A DNA stretch of 64,000 nt from Vibrio stylophorae (GTDB lineage Bacteria > Pseudomonadota > Gammaproteobacteria > Enterobacterales > Vibrionaceae), in assembly GCF_921293875.1 (NCBI RefSeq), contig NZ_CAKLDI010000002.1, positions 310,001 through 374,000 on the forward strand. Reading direction: 5' to 3'. Shown piece after piece: positions 62,157 through 64,000 of this stretch (within the stretch, counting starts at the first letter, position 1; each line of letters opens with the position of its first letter). The position numbers and the translations under genes were made by a program. The notes beneath the pieces were generated by a model that was given only the letters and a program-made list of their open reading frames with translations, ran no database searches and was not told where the DNA came from.

Positions 62157-64000
62157 TCAATGCGATATATCGTGATGCGCTGCCATGCAGCTGGCACTCC
62201 AAGCAAAACTTTCATGCAGCGGCATCGGACGTGCAAAGTAATAGCCTTGGCAAATATCAATCCCGCAACTGGCCACAAAGGCTTTTTCTTGCTCTGTTTC
62301 AATCCCTTCTGCCACCATGGCGCAGCCTGTGACTTCACTGATTTTTGCCAGCCACTGATAGAGATTTTGACCGCGCGCTTGGTCAACATTTAAAAGCAGC
62401 GAGCGATCCAACTTCACTTTATCAAAGCTAAATTTCAGCAGATGTGAAAATGAAGCATAGCCGGCACCAAAATCATCAATAGCTACTTTCACACCCAGCG
62501 CTTGCAGCGCTTCAATATTGGCTGAAATTTGCTGCTGATCTTTTAAAATCGCCTCTTCGGTGATCTCGATTTCAAGCGCCGTCGCAGGGATCCGATAGTG
62601 ACCTAATCGCTCAGCGATATAGGGCACTATCTCTGCTGATGAAATCGTCTCAGCCGAGATATTTACGCCAATGCGACACCCCTGGACCAGTGGCATTTTT
62701 TGCATATCTGCCAATACCAAATCCAGCACCAGTTGGTCCAGCTGGTACATGGCGCCAAGCTCCATAAAATCCTGAATAAAGGTCGATGGCTTGATATTCC
62801 CCTGCTCATCGCGATATCGCACTAAAGATTCAAAGGCCAAATGACTGGCATCATTAAGATGCACCTGCGGCTGATAGTACATTACAAACTCGCCGCGACT
62901 GAGCATGCGACTGACGCGACGACTCACGTCATGCTTGCTGATATAACGCCCCATGGCCTGATTCACATCGCCAATAAAAGATTTAAGCGTGCTACGCTCG
63001 ACTTCATGCTTGCGAAAAATTGCGCGGCTGTTAATTCGGCTTGCGCAGGCAAAATGACGGTAAAAAGGCCGATAGATTAAAATCCCCACGCCCACGACCA
63101 CAAACTGCAGACACACCCCAGCCCAGCTATTTTGCGTTGCCAGATATCCGCTCATAAAGGGCGGGGTCATCCAATCGACAATGGTACCCGCAGGCGGTAC
63201 CCACCCCATACTCATGGTGAAATAAACCAGTACAAAACTGACCAAGGGCACCAAAATAAAGGGCACAATCAGCGTTGGGTTGAAAATAACAGGCAAACCA
63301 AAAAGCAGTAACTCATTGATATTAAACATCACCAATGGAATAGCCGAAAGCGCCAAGATGGTATGGCGGCGATCACGCGAAAAGAACAGCACACAGAGCA
63401 GCAAACTCAGCGCATTACCAGAGCCACCAATGGACATAAAGGCATCATAAAAACCCTGGCTTAAAATATTCAGCGGGGCATCCCCTGCTAGCCATGCCGC
63501 AAGGTTGTGCTGGGTATCCAAATAAAGTTGCTGCTTTTCACCAAATAGAAAATTGTGCCCATTAATGCCAATGGCGCCCAGCAATCCCAAAACAAACTGA
63601 TAGGCCATGCCCCCAGCAAAGGTCAGTGGATTCAGCGAGATTTTTTGGTGCAGCGCATCACCTTCTGCCATCACAAAGCCGGTTAACTTCGTGCACAGCA
63701 TGGTGAGCACGAGAAAGGCAAATAGGTGCGCCACTTGCTGATAAAGCTGACGCACAAAATCTGGACGCAGCGGATCAAGCGGGAAAAGTCGCCCCGATGA
63801 ACAGCAAATTGCCGCGATCACTGCTGAAACCAATGCAACCAAGGGGTTATTAGGTAATCGCCACTGCGGCGCAACCAAATCGTTGGACAGTGAAACCGCT
63901 AAAAACATCACCAACGCATAGGGCACCACCACCAGCGGACTGGTGTGGTTTTTAATTGCAAAGTAATAGGTGGTGATAATGCAAAGGGCAATGGGATAGA
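62157..64000 (-). CDS. PTS EIIC-like / EAL-domain fusion (runs off right edge)
   Basis: The reading frame is open to the window edge; the GTG at 63932 is internal, since an upstream helix (YPIALCIITTYYFAI) continues it. The visible N-terminal 320 residues are a PTS cellobiose/lactose-type EIIC membrane domain (SIGGSGNALSLLLCVLFF, FNINELLLFGLPVIFNPTLIVPFI). The C-terminal 260 residues are an EAL domain with ESLVR, GVNISAETI, IEITEEAI, IDDFGAGYASFSHL, KLDRSLL and VAEGIETEQE, all metal and catalytic residues kept. It probably degrades cyclic di-GMP in response to a sugar or membrane signal. Confidence 0.93.
   Translation of the reverse strand, partial: YPIALCIITTYYFAIKNHTSPLVVVPYALVMFLAVSLSNDLVAPQWRLPNNPLVALVSAVIAAICCSSGRLFPLDPLRPDFVRQLYQQVAHLFAFLVLTMLCTKLTGFVMAEGDALHQKISLNPLTFAGGMAYQFVLGLLGAIGINGHNFLFGEKQQLYLDTQHNLAAWLAGDAPLNILSQGFYDAFMSIGGSGNALSLLLCVLFFSRDRRHTILALSAIPLVMFNINELLLFGLPVIFNPTLIVPFILVPLVSFVLVYFTMSMGWVPPAGTIVDWMTPPFMSGYLATQNSWAGVCLQFVVVGVGILIYRPFYRHFACASRINSRAIFRKHEVERSTLKSFIGDVNQAMGRYISKHDVSRRVSRMLSRGEFVMYYQPQVHLNDASHLAFESLVRYRDEQGNIKPSTFIQDFMELGAMYQLDQLVLDLVLADMQKMPLVQGCRIGVNISAETISSAEIVPYIAERLGHYRIPATALEIEITEEAILKDQQQISANIEALQALGVKVAIDDFGAGYASFSHLLKFSFDKVKLDRSLLLNVDQARGQNLYQWLAKISEVTGCAMVAEGIETEQEKAFVASCGIDICQGYYFARPMPLHESFAWSASCMAAHHDISH

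Overview
The window looks like a chromosomal segment of a member of the Vibrionaceae (Gammaproteobacteria). Evidence: a cra gene divergent from a complete fruBKA operon, an EfpL/YeiP translation factor with the family Arg33, a DUF3581 protein, a PTS EIIC-EAL fusion, a PnuC very close to the enteric/vibrio type, and VCR-like attC sites. I cannot name the genus. Most genes are short operons closed by clear rho-independent terminators, many of them bidirectional.

Layout. 0-5.7 kb, minus strand: a LysR gene, then an operon of two sugar-type ABC permeases, a solute-binding protein, a PHP-domain hydrolase and a HAD phosphatase that runs off the left edge. No ATPase subunit is visible. 6-17.4 kb: housekeeping and stand-alone genes (efpL, a YccF protein, a BLUF photoreceptor, a YeeZ-like oxidoreductase, an NqrM-like small protein, an ICMT-like methyltransferase, a Crp/Fnr regulator, a nucleoside phosphorylase with pnuC, katG).

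17.4-26.1 kb is the accessory part. From 17.45 to 22.3 kb lies an integron cassette array without an integrase (a CALIN-type cluster). It holds eight cassettes, all on the minus strand: DUF4262, an isochorismatase broken by an amber codon, a YcxB-like protein, a CPBP/Abi membrane protease, an unknown 206-aa protein, a GNAT acetyltransferase, and two homologous cassettes with no ORF. The two ORFless cassettes share a conserved nested stem-loop core and look like a family of structured non-coding cassettes. Next comes a TetR gene with a perfect 15-bp-arm operator and a rifampicin-phosphotransferase-like PEP synthase homologue. The block ends at tRNA-Val(GAC). Similar terminator-containing direct repeats sit at both edges.

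26-53 kb: an MFS transporter, a FadL porin, an SDR, a MATE pump, an alpha-2-macroglobulin with pbpC, a TauE/SafE permease, thiD, speG, a GIY-YIG protein with a YceH protein, a bactofilin, a PCuAC-like protein lacking its copper ligands, a 5'-nucleotidase homologue, the GTPase RbgA, and a ferric-reductase-like flavocytochrome. 53-58.3 kb: cra and fruBKA with several Cra boxes between them.

58.4-60.8 kb holds a tandem duplication of an apparently undescribed two-gene module: a small bitopic membrane protein followed by a DedA-family protein. Each copy has its own promoter, TTGTCT-N17-TACATA, in both cases. It is followed by a free-standing 25-codon gene with promoter, ribosome-binding site and terminator, then a TrmK-like methyltransferase, and a PTS-EIIC/EAL protein that runs off the right edge.
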